Below, piece after piece: positions 34,920 through 43,612 of a stretch of DNA of 64,000 nt. The notes beneath the pieces were generated by a model, which saw only the letters and a program-made list of their open reading frames with translations, searched no databases and was not told the DNA's origin. Location of the stretch: the NCBI RefSeq assembly GCF_001721645.1, contig NZ_CP017141.1, positions 930,001-994,000 of the forward strand, given 5' to 3'. Origin of the DNA: Pedobacter steynii. GTDB lineage: Bacteria > Bacteroidota > Bacteroidia > Sphingobacteriales > Sphingobacteriaceae. Within the stretch, counting starts at the first letter, position 1. Every line of letters starts with the position of its first letter. A program made the position numbers and the translations under genes.

Positions 34920-36158
34920 ATGATGTTAAAGAACACAAAAAGCTTTTTAGGTACAGCAGCAATGTTTGTGATTGCATTCAGCTTTTCCTCTTGCGACAAA
35001 TGGGTAAATGATTCAAAATTACCTACCAATACCGTTGATGAATCCCAATTGAACAACATTCAGATGTTGGGGCGCATAGAAAAAGGAAATTACGTATACG
35101 GACCAGTCATTGCCGGTGTATGGCGCGCCGGTGCAGCCTCTGCTTCAGACTTACTGGTAGCTTCAGGAGCAATTGCGGACGAAATCGTACCCACCGCAGT
35201 ACCAAACTCACCATTCTATAAAGAACTGGATGAGGATAAACTGAGCCCGGACAATACTTCACTTTTTAGCGTATGGTCTAATGTACAGAACTACAGGGCC
35301 CGGGCAGAAGATGCCATTAAAATTGCAGATCAATTGAACCCGGCTGATGCGGATCAGATTAAAATCAAACAATCAGCGACGTTCAATGCCAAACTTCATG
35401 CAGGTTATGCCTGGATGCTGATGGCTGATTATTTCAGTGTGAGTCAAACCAATCAGGCCGTTTATGCGGATCATCAACTGGTAAAACATGCCGATGCTTA
35501 TGCGAAGGCACAACGCTATTGGGAAGAAGCCTTACCTCTGGCCAATGATCAGGAAAAAAGGTTGCTGCATTCCTTATTGGCGAAACTCGGAATTCACACC
35601 AGCAATTTCCCGCTTGCAGTATTACACATCAACCAGTCCTTCCAGGCAACAGAGAATTTCTCCTTCCTGAATACCGTAGGGACTACCAGCAATGCATTCT
35701 TTACGGCCCTGAACGTGAATGTAAGGGATGCGGCCGTAGATCCTACCCTGGTTGCACAACTAAAGTCAGTAGCAGAACAGAGCCGGATTCCGGTAATCAA
35801 AGCGCCTAAAGGCCATTGGTCATTAACCTATTATAAGGAAAGAGACCCCCTGTTGGTAACCGATGCAGAAGAAATGCAACTGATCAGGGCGGAACTGGTG
35901 ATTCGTGGCTTAATTCCTGGAAATGCAGCAGAGCTGGTCAACACGGTGATTCAAAAATATGATGCCAGCGGAAACTCGGATCTCAAAACGCCGTTAACTG
36001 ATCTGTCTTCACTTACCGCCATCCGAAGGATCTTTTTACCCTGGAGAGGTACCCGCTTAATTGACCTGAGAAGGTTCAATATCGATGGCGACTTAAATCC
36101 AGGTTTTACCAAAAGGAATTGGCACTGGATCAGTGTTCCCGAAATTGAAACCCGTTAA
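34920..36158 (+). CDS. SusD/RagB-family outer-membrane lipoprotein (short type)
   Basis: This 412-residue lipoprotein has a lipobox AFSFSSC (Cys25). The helical SusD fold is recognisable by position and by the C-terminal block IRRIFLPWRGTRLIDLRR and a late WHWISVPEIE. It is clearly shorter than classical SusD (500-600 residues), which matches the shorter SusC partner. It ends with a strong terminator 46 bases after the stop. No GH, sulfatase or peptidase genes belong to this unit, so the ligand could be a small molecule, a peptide or a glycan. Confidence 0.85.
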   Translation: MMLKNTKSFLGTAAMFVIAFSFSSCDKWVNDSKLPTNTVDESQLNNIQMLGRIEKGNYVYGPVIAGVWRAGAASASDLLVASGAIADEIVPTAVPNSPFYKELDEDKLSPDNTSLFSVWSNVQNYRARAEDAIKIADQLNPADADQIKIKQSATFNAKLHAGYAWMLMADYFSVSQTNQAVYADHQLVKHADAYAKAQRYWEEALPLANDQEKRLLHSLLAKLGIHTSNFPLAVLHINQSFQATENFSFLNTVGTTSNAFFTALNVNVRDAAVDPTLVAQLKSVAEQSRIPVIKAPKGHWSLTYYKERDPLLVTDAEEMQLIRAELVIRGLIPGNAAELVNTVIQKYDASGNSDLKTPLTDLSSLTAIRRIFLPWRGTRLIDLRRFNIDGDLNPGFTKRNWHWISVPEIETR

Positions 36159-36203
36159 GACCTGAAACAGGTATTAAACACCCCTTAACATTTAAGGATT
36201 ATC

Positions 36204-36250
36204 ATAACCTCCGGTCCGAGATCAATCTCAGACCGGAGGTTATGCTTTTT
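36204..36250 (+). terminator. Intrinsic terminator after the short SusC/SusD pair
   Basis: ATAACCTCCGGTC (36204-36216) and GACCGGAGGTTAT (36231-36243) form a 13-bp perfect stem; an inner GAGA/TCTC helix extends it after one mismatch. GCTTTTT follows. Confidence 0.85.
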
Positions 36251-36400
36251 CATCAAAATGAAAAATACCTCGTAACTCCATTATGAATCCATAAAAGCAT
36301 AAAAGGAGATTGCACTCTCCCCAAATAGCAAGATCATCATTATGGGGAACGGAAAAAATCCTGTAATTTTAGGCGGAAACTAAGTCGTTATAAACCTTAC

Positions 36401-37777
36401 ATGTTAACAGTAGAAAAAATAGGCGGCACTTCAATGAGTGCCTTACAGGAAGTCATACAAAATATCATATTATTTGAACGTACCGGTGAACAATTATACA
36501 ACAGAATATTCGTAGTCTCTGCATTCTCAGGGGTTACGGATCTCTTGCTGGAGAACAAGAAAACCGGTGCCCCAGGTGTTTACCATCGCATTGCAAAACA
36601 ACAGGATTTTCATCGTCCTTTAAAGGAGCTTATTGTCAAGCTAAAATCCATCAATAAAAAATACGTTGATTTAGGTCTGGATCTTGCGGTTGCTGATCGT
36701 TTTATCGAAAACCATGTTAAAGAAGCACAGACTTATCTGGAAAACCTGGCCAATATTCTGGCTTCGGGTTACGTGAGCAGGGAAGGAATCCTTCAGGCTG
36801 CCCGCGAGATCCTTGCTTCCATCGGAGAAAGCCATTCGGCATTCAACTTCACCAATATTCTCCTAAACATGGGCATCAATACCCGTTTGGTTGACCTGAG
36901 TGGATTTGGTGATCACCGTCCTTTTACCATTGATCAGCGCATTAAACATGCCTTCAAAAACATTGATTTTGAAAAAACCATCTGCATCACTACCGGTTAT
37001 GCAAAAGGTACAGAAGGGATCATGCGGGAATTCGACAGGGGTTATTCCGAAGTTACCTTCAGCAAGATTGCCGAATTTTTAAAACCACAGGAGGCCATTA
37101 TACATAAAGAATATCATCTTTCTACCGCCGACCCGGCATTGGTAGGAATAGAAAACTGTATCCCGGTCGGTTATACCAATTATGATATCGCTGATCAGCT
37201 GGCGGATGTAGGTATGGAAGCCATCCATCCTAAAGCTTCAAAACCACTGGAAGTAAGTGGCATTCACCTGAGAATCAAGAACACATTTGAACCTGCACAT
37301 CCGGGGACTTTGATTACCCGTGAATTTGTATGTGAAACAAAACGTGTAGAGGTAATCACCGGAACAGATAAGCTGATGATGATTGATGTTTATGACCCCT
37401 CGATGGTAGGAAATGTAGGTAGTGATCTTCAGATCATGCAAACATTTTTCGATTATAACGTGAGTTATACCTTCAAATCAACCAGTGCCAACAGCATCTC
37501 TATTGTGATCTGGGCGCGTGATTTCAATAAAAAACTCATCAGCAAACTGGAAGAGGATTTTGAGAAAGTGACGGTAGAAAACGTCGCCATGGTCTGCCTG
37601 CTGGGTACCAATATGGACCAACCGGGCTTACTGGCAAAAAGCGCTGCAGCCCTGACCGAAGATGGAATTAATATCAAGAGTGCCGGATTTGCCTTAAGAA
37701 AAGTAAATATCCAGTTCTTAATTGATCCGGAACATTTTAAAAGAGCGATTATCGCGCTGAATAAAGCAATGGGCTAA
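36401..37777 (+). CDS. Aspartate kinase
   Basis: This 458-residue enzyme phosphorylates aspartate in the Lys/Thr/Met pathway. The N-terminal nucleotide-binding motif is VEKIGGTSMS (the common form is VxKFGGTS). The kinase domain holds SGFGDHRPF, TTGYAKGTEGI and the YSEVTFSKIAEFL block. Two C-terminal ACT regions (about 320-458) contain VCLLGTNMDQPGLLAK and a late INIKSAGFALRKVNIQFL. The EKIGGTS start resembles, from memory, the aspartokinase branch often linked to ectoine synthesis; no ectoine genes are nearby. The stop and the next start share one base (TAATG), so the GNAT gene is translationally coupled. Confidence 0.9.
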   Translation: MLTVEKIGGTSMSALQEVIQNIILFERTGEQLYNRIFVVSAFSGVTDLLLENKKTGAPGVYHRIAKQQDFHRPLKELIVKLKSINKKYVDLGLDLAVADRFIENHVKEAQTYLENLANILASGYVSREGILQAAREILASIGESHSAFNFTNILLNMGINTRLVDLSGFGDHRPFTIDQRIKHAFKNIDFEKTICITTGYAKGTEGIMREFDRGYSEVTFSKIAEFLKPQEAIIHKEYHLSTADPALVGIENCIPVGYTNYDIADQLADVGMEAIHPKASKPLEVSGIHLRIKNTFEPAHPGTLITREFVCETKRVEVITGTDKLMMIDVYDPSMVGNVGSDLQIMQTFFDYNVSYTFKSTSANSISIVIWARDFNKKLISKLEEDFEKVTVENVAMVCLLGTNMDQPGLLAKSAAALTEDGINIKSAGFALRKVNIQFLIDPEHFKRAIIALNKAMG

Positions 37778-38286
37778 TGACAAACAGAATTTATCTCGAG
37801 AAATTCTCCGGCTATGCCGATTTCCAGGACTATTACCTGCTGGTTTCTAACGAGCAGGTAATGGCTTACGTGACCGAAAAGGCCATCCCTCTGGAAGAGG
37901 CAGCTGCAGACTTTGAACAGATCCTTAAAAAGAATGAAAAATATCCTGATTTTGGACGTTTCAAAGTTTTTGATGCAGAGACCAGACAATTTATAGGCCT
38001 GGGGAAACTGGACCTTAGCGATACCGTCTCTGGCGAGGCAGAACTGGGCTATATACTGTTACCTGAATTCTGGGGGAAAGGTTTTGGAACTGCAATAGCG
38101 CTGCATTTAATGGCCTTAGCCGAAGCAACACCATTCCTCAACAAAATTACCGCCATCATTGATCCGGCTAATATCGCTTCCAGGAACATCCTGATCAGGC
38201 AGGGTTTTATTTCAGAATATATTGGCGAAATAGAAGGGCTTCCCGGAGAAATACTGGGTAAAAAGATGATAAGACAGGAAAAGTAG
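37777..38286 (+). CDS. GNAT-family N-acetyltransferase
   Basis: This 169-residue acetyltransferase of the RimJ/YjcK branch shows FGRFKVFDAETRQFIGLGKL, then a beta4 strand AELGYILLPEFWGKGFGTAIA with the acetyl-CoA pyrophosphate loop (WGKGFGTAIA), and IIDPANIASRNILIRQGF near the end. Substrate unknown; protein, peptide or small amine are possible. It overlaps the aspartate kinase gene by one base, which suggests the two are made together. I can see no chemical reason for that pairing. Confidence 0.88.
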   Translation: MTNRIYLEKFSGYADFQDYYLLVSNEQVMAYVTEKAIPLEEAAADFEQILKKNEKYPDFGRFKVFDAETRQFIGLGKLDLSDTVSGEAELGYILLPEFWGKGFGTAIALHLMALAEATPFLNKITAIIDPANIASRNILIRQGFISEYIGEIEGLPGEILGKKMIRQEK

Positions 38287-38302
38287 ATAGAAAATAAAAT
38301 AC

Positions 38303-38680
38303 TTAAGCTTTCTTTTTAGCCGCTTTTTCCAGGTTTTCCTGAACCCGGTATTCCACAATTTTTGTAATCAGGGTTAAAGGCATGGGCTGATCGATTGGAA
38401 ATTGAATTGATCCTTTCCCGCTTTTATAAACGGAGAGCTCTTTTTGAAAGGCTTCATTTCCTGTTGGCAATGCATAAAATCCAATGTGTTTTTTGTAAGC
38501 TGCAAAGTAGACCAGTATCCCCCCACTATCCTTAAAAGCTGGCATGGCATAACTAATTGTTTCTTCTGCCATCGGTGCTGCCTTTTTAATGGTTCCCCGG
38601 ACTCGCTCCAGAATAACCTGTACCTCTTTCGGAAAGGCAGAGATATACTCGTCTATGTTTTTAGGTTTCGCGGTTTCCAT
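38303..38680 (-). CDS. DUF1801 (YdhG-like) protein
   Basis: This 125-residue soluble protein starts METAKPKNIDEYISAFP and contains the DUF1801 block EETISYAMPAFK, YFAAYKKHIGFYA and FPIDQPMPLTLI. Related proteins are sometimes annotated as iron chaperones, with weak support. An in-frame ATG at 38743 would overlap the AraC gene by 14 bases and add 21 residues not seen in the family, so I prefer the start at 38680. The tail is Lys-rich (AAKKKA). Confidence 0.75.
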   Translation of the reverse strand: METAKPKNIDEYISAFPKEVQVILERVRGTIKKAAPMAEETISYAMPAFKDSGGILVYFAAYKKHIGFYALPTGNEAFQKELSVYKSGKGSIQFPIDQPMPLTLITKIVEYRVQENLEKAAKKKA

Positions 38681-38729
38681 ATCGATATATTTGGTGCCAC
38701 CAATATAAAAAGATTCTAAAATTTCCGGG

Positions 38730-39635
38730 CTATCCTCTTGCAATTAAACCTGCGCCGCTTACATGATGATAAGCATCAATATAAGCTCTTGGTGACTGGC
38801 CGGTAATGCTTTTAAATACCCTGTTGAAATTGGTGAGGCTATTGAAGCCAGCCTTATAAGCCACTCCGGAGATACCAGCTGCCTTATGACCGGCAAGCAG
38901 GCTTTTACAGGCATCATTTACCCGTACCTCATTTAAAAAGGAGACAAAGGTATGTCCGGTATGCTGCTTAAAATAACGGCAAAAGGCCTGTGGAGTCATG
39001 TAGGCCTTTTCCGCAATATCATCCAAAGTAATCTGCTGATTATAATTCCTCATGATAAAATTGATGATGTTACTCAACCTTATTCCTTCATTTTCAGAAA
39101 TATCAGAAGAATAAATCTCCGGACAAAGCGCCTCTACACCCTCGCTTATCCCCTGAAGGGTATTCAGCAGCTGAACGAGATTAAACAAAACATCTGTTCC
39201 TGAAGCTTCATGCACCGCAAATATTTTAGCGGAGATCTCCTTACTCCATTTTCCGGGTATTTTAAACCCATGTTTGTTGTTCTTAAAAAAGACGTTCAAA
39301 AGCTTCATTTCCGGTAAATCGAATAAAGCTTTCAGAATTCCTGATGGATTAAAATAAAGGGAACAGGCACGGATATTTTTGCTTTCATCGCCGACAAAAT
39401 AGGCCGGACTGGATTTAAAAAGATGAGGTAGATTTGCACCAATCAGAAATACGTCCCCTGCAGAAAAGGAATGCATGTTGTTCCCTGCAATCAGTGTTCC
39501 CTCCCCTTCCTGAACCCAGGTGATCTGCCATTCATCATGACGATGAAGGTACTGGTAGAAATGAGGCTGGCAGATATGCTCTGATATCACACTCTTATCA
39601 TCCGGTACAAACAAGGTAAATGGAAATACTTTCAT
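38730..39635 (-). CDS. AraC-family regulator at the end of the hydroxyproline operon
   Basis: This 301-residue protein has an N-terminal cupin-type sensor (HRHDEWQITWVQEGEGTLI, then AGDVFLIGANLPHLF) and a C-terminal pair of HTH motifs (LDDIAEKAYMTPQAFCRYFK and GISGVAYKAGFNSLTNFNRV). It lies 105 bases after the D-hydroxyproline oxidase gene, in the same direction. A 15-bp perfect inverted repeat lies 14 bases upstream of its ATG and shares 11 bp with the promoter region of the enzyme operon, which suggests it controls both. Effector probably hydroxyproline or a pathway intermediate (inference). Confidence 0.9.
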   Translation of the reverse strand: MKVFPFTLFVPDDKSVISEHICQPHFYQYLHRHDEWQITWVQEGEGTLIAGNNMHSFSAGDVFLIGANLPHLFKSSPAYFVGDESKNIRACSLYFNPSGILKALFDLPEMKLLNVFFKNNKHGFKIPGKWSKEISAKIFAVHEASGTDVLFNLVQLLNTLQGISEGVEALCPEIYSSDISENEGIRLSNIINFIMRNYNQQITLDDIAEKAYMTPQAFCRYFKQHTGHTFVSFLNEVRVNDACKSLLAGHKAAGISGVAYKAGFNSLTNFNRVFKSITGQSPRAYIDAYHHVSGAGLIARG

Positions 39636-39648
39636 ATTTGGTTGCTTT

Positions 39649-39682
39649 ACTGGGAGTTAATATACGGATATTAACTCCCAGT
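39649..39682. promoter_or_regulatory. Perfect 15-bp inverted repeat upstream of araC-type gene
   Basis: ACTGGGAGTTAATAT (39649-39663) and its exact complement (39668-39682) flank a 4-base ACGG loop. No T-run follows on either strand, so a terminator is unlikely. CGGATATTAAC (39665-39675) reappears at 44630-44640, beside the operon promoter. It could be an AraC operator. Confidence 0.6.
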
Positions 39683-39740
39683 TACCAAAACAAACCATGA
39701 TCATGTTAAAATATGGTCAATACCTGTTAATATATGTCGA

Positions 39741-40985
39741 TCAGAACCTGGACGGAGAAAATGATTTGAGGTCAATTGCCGTCTGTTCTCCCGAAATAAG
39801 CTGGCTTACCAGGGCACCTGTAGCCGGCCCAAGACTTAAGCCCATCATACCATGTCCACTCGCAATCACCAGATTTCTCAATTTAGAACTATGCCCGATA
39901 TAAGGCAACCCGTCTGGCGACGAAGGCCTGAAACCAAACCATACTTTTTCAGCAGAAGGCAAGGCCGGATGCAGATTTGGGAAATACTTCGGCACCGCTT
40001 CCACAATTCCTTTCACCCTTTGCATATTGACCCTTTTATTTATTTTATCCAGCTCCATGGTACCGCTGTACCTGATATCTCCGTTCATCGGTGTGATTGC
40101 AACCCTTGCTTCACATAACAATGCGGGTATAGTCATTCGCTGCTCAGGTTCTCTTTCCATAAAAGAATAACCTTTGCCCGGCATCAGTGGTACACGGATG
40201 TCCATCATTTTTGCAATTGCTGGCGACCAGGAGCCTGAAGCCAGCACATAATGATCTGCCTCCCATGCTTTTTCTCCCGTAAAAACCTTTGTGATTTTCG
40301 TTCCGTTCTTTTCAATTGCAGTCACCTCCGCGCGACGAACGATATTGACTCCATTTTGTTCCAGGTAGTTCAATAAAACCTCCATTAATCTTGGAGGATA
40401 TAAATGCCCGTCGCAACGATAATGGACTGCCCCAAGTACTTCCAGCTGAAGTCCAGGTTGCAGCGCCTGACACTCCTCAGGGCTTAGTATTCCCATATCA
40501 AGCCCAAGTTGCCTGGCCTTTTCAGCCAGATGAGCCTCCTCTTCTGCTACCTGTTCCGTTTTATAAAAAGCAAGTATCCCTTTATTTCTCAACTCAAACT
40601 CAAACCCAGGCTCCCGGGCAAGTTCTTCAAAAAGCTGCTTACTGAGCAGAGACAGATCTCTTAAGGGTACTGCCGACCGGGATACATGTCCCGCATTTGC
40701 TGATTTCAGGAATTTCAATCCCCAGCTGATCAGATTCATATCCAGTGAAGGCCGGACATAAAAAGGACTTTTACTGTTAAACATCCAGCGAATCCCCTGC
40801 TGCACCATTCCCGGAGAAGCCAGAGGAACAAAATGACTCGGTACAATCATTCCCGCATTTCCGAAAGAACAGTTATCTGTAATCTCCCCTTTATCTAAAA
40901 CCGTGACTTTATGGCCCTGCTTCTGCAGGTAATAAGCGGAACTTAGTCCTATAATTCCACCACCGATAATTAAAACATCCGACAT
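39741..40985 (-). CDS. FAD-dependent D-amino-acid oxidase, probably cis-4-hydroxy-D-proline oxidase
   Basis: This 414-residue DadA/DAO-type flavoprotein begins with the dinucleotide-binding motif VLIIGGGIIGLSSAYYL and a charged end of strand 2 (VTVLDKGE). The family blocks FGNAGMIVPSH and GHGMMGLSLGPATG are present. In the 4-hydroxyproline pathway this enzyme oxidises cis-4-hydroxy-D-proline to 1-pyrroline-4-hydroxy-2-carboxylate. Assignment to that substrate rests on the neighbouring epimerase (31-base gap), deaminase and dehydrogenase genes. By itself the sequence would only support a D-amino-acid dehydrogenase/oxidase. Confidence 0.85.
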   Translation of the reverse strand: MSDVLIIGGGIIGLSSAYYLQKQGHKVTVLDKGEITDNCSFGNAGMIVPSHFVPLASPGMVQQGIRWMFNSKSPFYVRPSLDMNLISWGLKFLKSANAGHVSRSAVPLRDLSLLSKQLFEELAREPGFEFELRNKGILAFYKTEQVAEEEAHLAEKARQLGLDMGILSPEECQALQPGLQLEVLGAVHYRCDGHLYPPRLMEVLLNYLEQNGVNIVRRAEVTAIEKNGTKITKVFTGEKAWEADHYVLASGSWSPAIAKMMDIRVPLMPGKGYSFMEREPEQRMTIPALLCEARVAITPMNGDIRYSGTMELDKINKRVNMQRVKGIVEAVPKYFPNLHPALPSAEKVWFGFRPSSPDGLPYIGHSSKLRNLVIASGHGMMGLSLGPATGALVSQLISGEQTAIDLKSFSPSRF

Positions 40986-41016
40986 TTAATTCTCTTTTTT
41001 TTGAAATACAAAACCA

Positions 41017-42018
41017 TTAGATCACCTGAAAACCGTGTGCATACGGATCATCGTCATCAATCTTTATTGTATTGTATCCGTAAACCCTGGCCCAACCTTC
41101 CACACTCGGAATGATGGCATCAAGATCTGCTAACTTTAAGACCTCTTCCACTTTACCAGTAAACTTGCTTCCAATAAAACTTTCATGGATAAAGGGCTCC
41201 CCTGGTAATAATTTACCTTTTGCATGCCATTGGGCCATGCGGGCAGAGGTTCCCGTTCCGCAAGGCGAGCGGTCTATTGCTTTATCACCATAAAAAACTG
41301 CATTACGCGCAGTTGAGCTTGGGTCTAATGGATCTCCTGCCCATAAAATATGGCTACAGCCATTAATCGTCTCGTCCAGCGGATGAACAAAAGTATGTTG
41401 TTCATTGATGCGCTTACGGATCACCTGGCTCCAGCTGATCAGCTGAGAAGCGGTATAATTCTGTATTCCCGGAAAATTTTGCTGAGGATCTATAATCGCA
41501 TAAAAGTTCCCGCCATAGGCCACATCAAAAGTAAGTTTACCAAGTTCAGGACATTGCACTTCAAGATCGGATGCAGCAAGGTAAGCAGGAACATTTCGAA
41601 GTTTTACAGCAGTCACTTTTTTGCCCTCCTGCTGATACTCAATCAGGACAAGTCCTGCCGGAGCTTCCATCCGAACTATTCCCGGAACTTTAGGATTTAT
41701 TAGCCCTTCCTCAATAGCAATGGTAATGGTCCCGATGGTTCCATGACCACACATGGGCAGGCAGCCGCTTGTTTCTATAAACAGAACAGCCACATCATTT
41801 GCAGGATCATGCGGTGGATACAGGATACTTCCCGACATCATATCATGCCCTCTGGGTTCAAACATTAAACCGGTACGGATCCAGTCATATTCTCTTAAAA
41901 AATGCTGGCGCTTTTCACTCATATTGGCTCCGTTAAGCTGAGGGCCTCCCCCAGCTACCAATCTTACCGGATTTCCACAGGTATGTGCATCTACACAAAA
42001 AAATGTTTTACTTGACAT
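41017..42018 (-). CDS. 4-hydroxyproline 2-epimerase (proline racemase family)
   Basis: This 333-residue enzyme interconverts trans-4-hydroxy-L-proline and cis-4-hydroxy-D-proline. Both catalytic Cys positions of true epimerases are present: PMCGHGTIG (about residue 90) and DRSPCGTGTSARMA (about 253). Trans-3-hydroxyproline dehydratases would have Thr at the second site. The opening DAHTCGNPVRLVAGG is typical. The start codon shares one base with the stop of the dehydrogenase gene (TAATG), so the two are translationally coupled. It is the entry enzyme of the pathway. Confidence 0.93.
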   Translation of the reverse strand: MSSKTFFCVDAHTCGNPVRLVAGGGPQLNGANMSEKRQHFLREYDWIRTGLMFEPRGHDMMSGSILYPPHDPANDVAVLFIETSGCLPMCGHGTIGTITIAIEEGLINPKVPGIVRMEAPAGLVLIEYQQEGKKVTAVKLRNVPAYLAASDLEVQCPELGKLTFDVAYGGNFYAIIDPQQNFPGIQNYTASQLISWSQVIRKRINEQHTFVHPLDETINGCSHILWAGDPLDPSSTARNAVFYGDKAIDRSPCGTGTSARMAQWHAKGKLLPGEPFIHESFIGSKFTGKVEEVLKLADLDAIIPSVEGWARVYGYNTIKIDDDDPYAHGFQVI

Positions 42019-43598
42019 TATGCTCTAGTTCGGGTTTGGTTGATCAATCTGTAAATTCCAAGAGGATTGCCGTCTTTGAGCTCCTCAGGTAACAATTCCG
42101 GGTCCCAGTCCTGCCAGGCAAGAGGACGGACAAAACGATAAATTGCAGTTGTTCCCACAGAACTAAACCTGCTGTCGTTGGTAGCAGGGAATGGCCCTCC
42201 ATGCTGCATAGCACCACAAACCTCTACCCCTGTCGGAACCCCGTTCATGATCATTCTTCCTGTTTTATCAGCGATTTTGCTGATCAGTTCCGGATATTGC
42301 GTCAGTTCATTCTGAGCAGCAAAAAGCGTAACCGTAAGCTGCCCCTCCAAAGCGGCAATGATTTCTTCCATCTGGCTGACATCATCGGCAATTACCAGCA
42401 GCGAATACGGTCCGAAGACTTCTTCCTGAAGTCTGGAAGATGTTAGAAATTGTGCAGCACTGACCTGGGCTATTTTAGCCACAGACTGATGTTGTAAATC
42501 TGCATTGTTCTTTCCGGATTCTGCCAGTAACACGACACCTTCTTCCTTTAGAGCCTCCTGGGCACGATTTTCATAGTTGCTAAAGATTCCCGGTGTCAGC
42601 ATCGTTGCGGTTGGGGTCTCTGAAATCAAGCCAGACAAAGTCTGCTTGAATTGTTCCAGACCTTCAGACTGAACTGCGATTAATAAACCTGGATTGGTAC
42701 AAAACTGTCCCGCTCCCAGCGTAATAGAGGCTGCACATTTTTTGGCAAGCTCTTCCGGATTCTCTGCAGTTGCCTGCGGAAGTAAAAACACCGGATTGAT
42801 GCTCCCCATTTCTGCAAATACCGGAATAGGTTGTTGCCGTTGTTGTGCCAGTTTTACCAGCTCCATTCCTCCCTTAAATGATCCGGTAAAAGTCACCGCC
42901 TTTGTTTTCGGATGCTTAACCAGATAACTTCCGATGTCATAGCCATCATCGTATAACAGAGAAAACACCCCTTCCGGAACGCCTGATTTATGAATGGCCT
43001 TTACAATTGCCGATCCGACCAGACTACTTGTTCCGAGATGTGCAGGATGTGCCTTTACAATGACCGGGCAACCTGAAGCCAGTGCAGAGGCAGTATCTCC
43101 TCCGGCAACTGAAAATGCAAGTGGAAAATTACTCGCTCCAAAAACTACCACCGGCCCCAAAGGAACCAGCATCCGGCGGATATCAGCTCTTGGTAAAGGT
43201 TGCCTGTCGGGCATAGCGGTATCGATAATCGCCTCTACCCATGATCCCTCTTCTACCAGTTGGGCAAATAGCCTCAGTTGTCCTGTTGTCCTTCCCAGCT
43301 CTCCCTGCAATCTTCCTATCGGCAATCCGCTTTCCTCAGCAGCCCTGTTGATCAGGGTATCTCCCAAGGCTGCAATCTCGTCTGCAATACACCTTAAAAA
43401 AGCGGCTTTTAAGTCCTTATGAAGATGTTTATAAGTCTGATAAGCCAGTTCAGCACCTTTCAAGGCCTCATCGGCATCGGCTGTTCCTGCCTTAAAGAAA
43501 CTCCCTTCAAGAGGTTTACCTGTAGCCGGATTTAGAGCGGAAAAACTGCCATTGGCAGTTTCCCGCTCATACGAGCAAATGATATTTTTTCCGTTCAT
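42018..43598 (-). CDS. Alpha-ketoglutarate semialdehyde dehydrogenase
   Basis: This 526-residue NAD(P)-dependent aldehyde dehydrogenase belongs to the longer branch used in hydroxyproline and sugar-acid pathways. Motifs: FGASNFPLAFSVAGGDTASA with the catalytic Asn, FAEMGSINPVFLL with the general-base Glu, and GAGQFCTNPGLLI with the catalytic Cys. It oxidises alpha-ketoglutarate semialdehyde to alpha-ketoglutarate, the last step of 4-hydroxyproline breakdown. It lies 14 bases downstream of the deaminase gene and overlaps the epimerase gene by one base. Confidence 0.92.
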   Translation of the reverse strand: MNGKNIICSYERETANGSFSALNPATGKPLEGSFFKAGTADADEALKGAELAYQTYKHLHKDLKAAFLRCIADEIAALGDTLINRAAEESGLPIGRLQGELGRTTGQLRLFAQLVEEGSWVEAIIDTAMPDRQPLPRADIRRMLVPLGPVVVFGASNFPLAFSVAGGDTASALASGCPVIVKAHPAHLGTSSLVGSAIVKAIHKSGVPEGVFSLLYDDGYDIGSYLVKHPKTKAVTFTGSFKGGMELVKLAQQRQQPIPVFAEMGSINPVFLLPQATAENPEELAKKCAASITLGAGQFCTNPGLLIAVQSEGLEQFKQTLSGLISETPTATMLTPGIFSNYENRAQEALKEEGVVLLAESGKNNADLQHQSVAKIAQVSAAQFLTSSRLQEEVFGPYSLLVIADDVSQMEEIIAALEGQLTVTLFAAQNELTQYPELISKIADKTGRMIMNGVPTGVEVCGAMQHGGPFPATNDSRFSSVGTTAIYRFVRPLAWQDWDPELLPEELKDGNPLGIYRLINQTRTRA

Positions 43599-43612
43599 AT
43601 TATGTTCAATGC

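Noticed and set aside
36401-36421. Lysine riboswitch before the aspartate kinase
   Set aside because: The upstream gap holds only a terminator of the previous unit and a small GGAGA/TCTCC hairpin, with no riboswitch-like core.
38681-38743. Longer start of the DUF1801 gene
   Set aside because: It would overlap the AraC gene and add 21 residues outside the family's usual N terminus.
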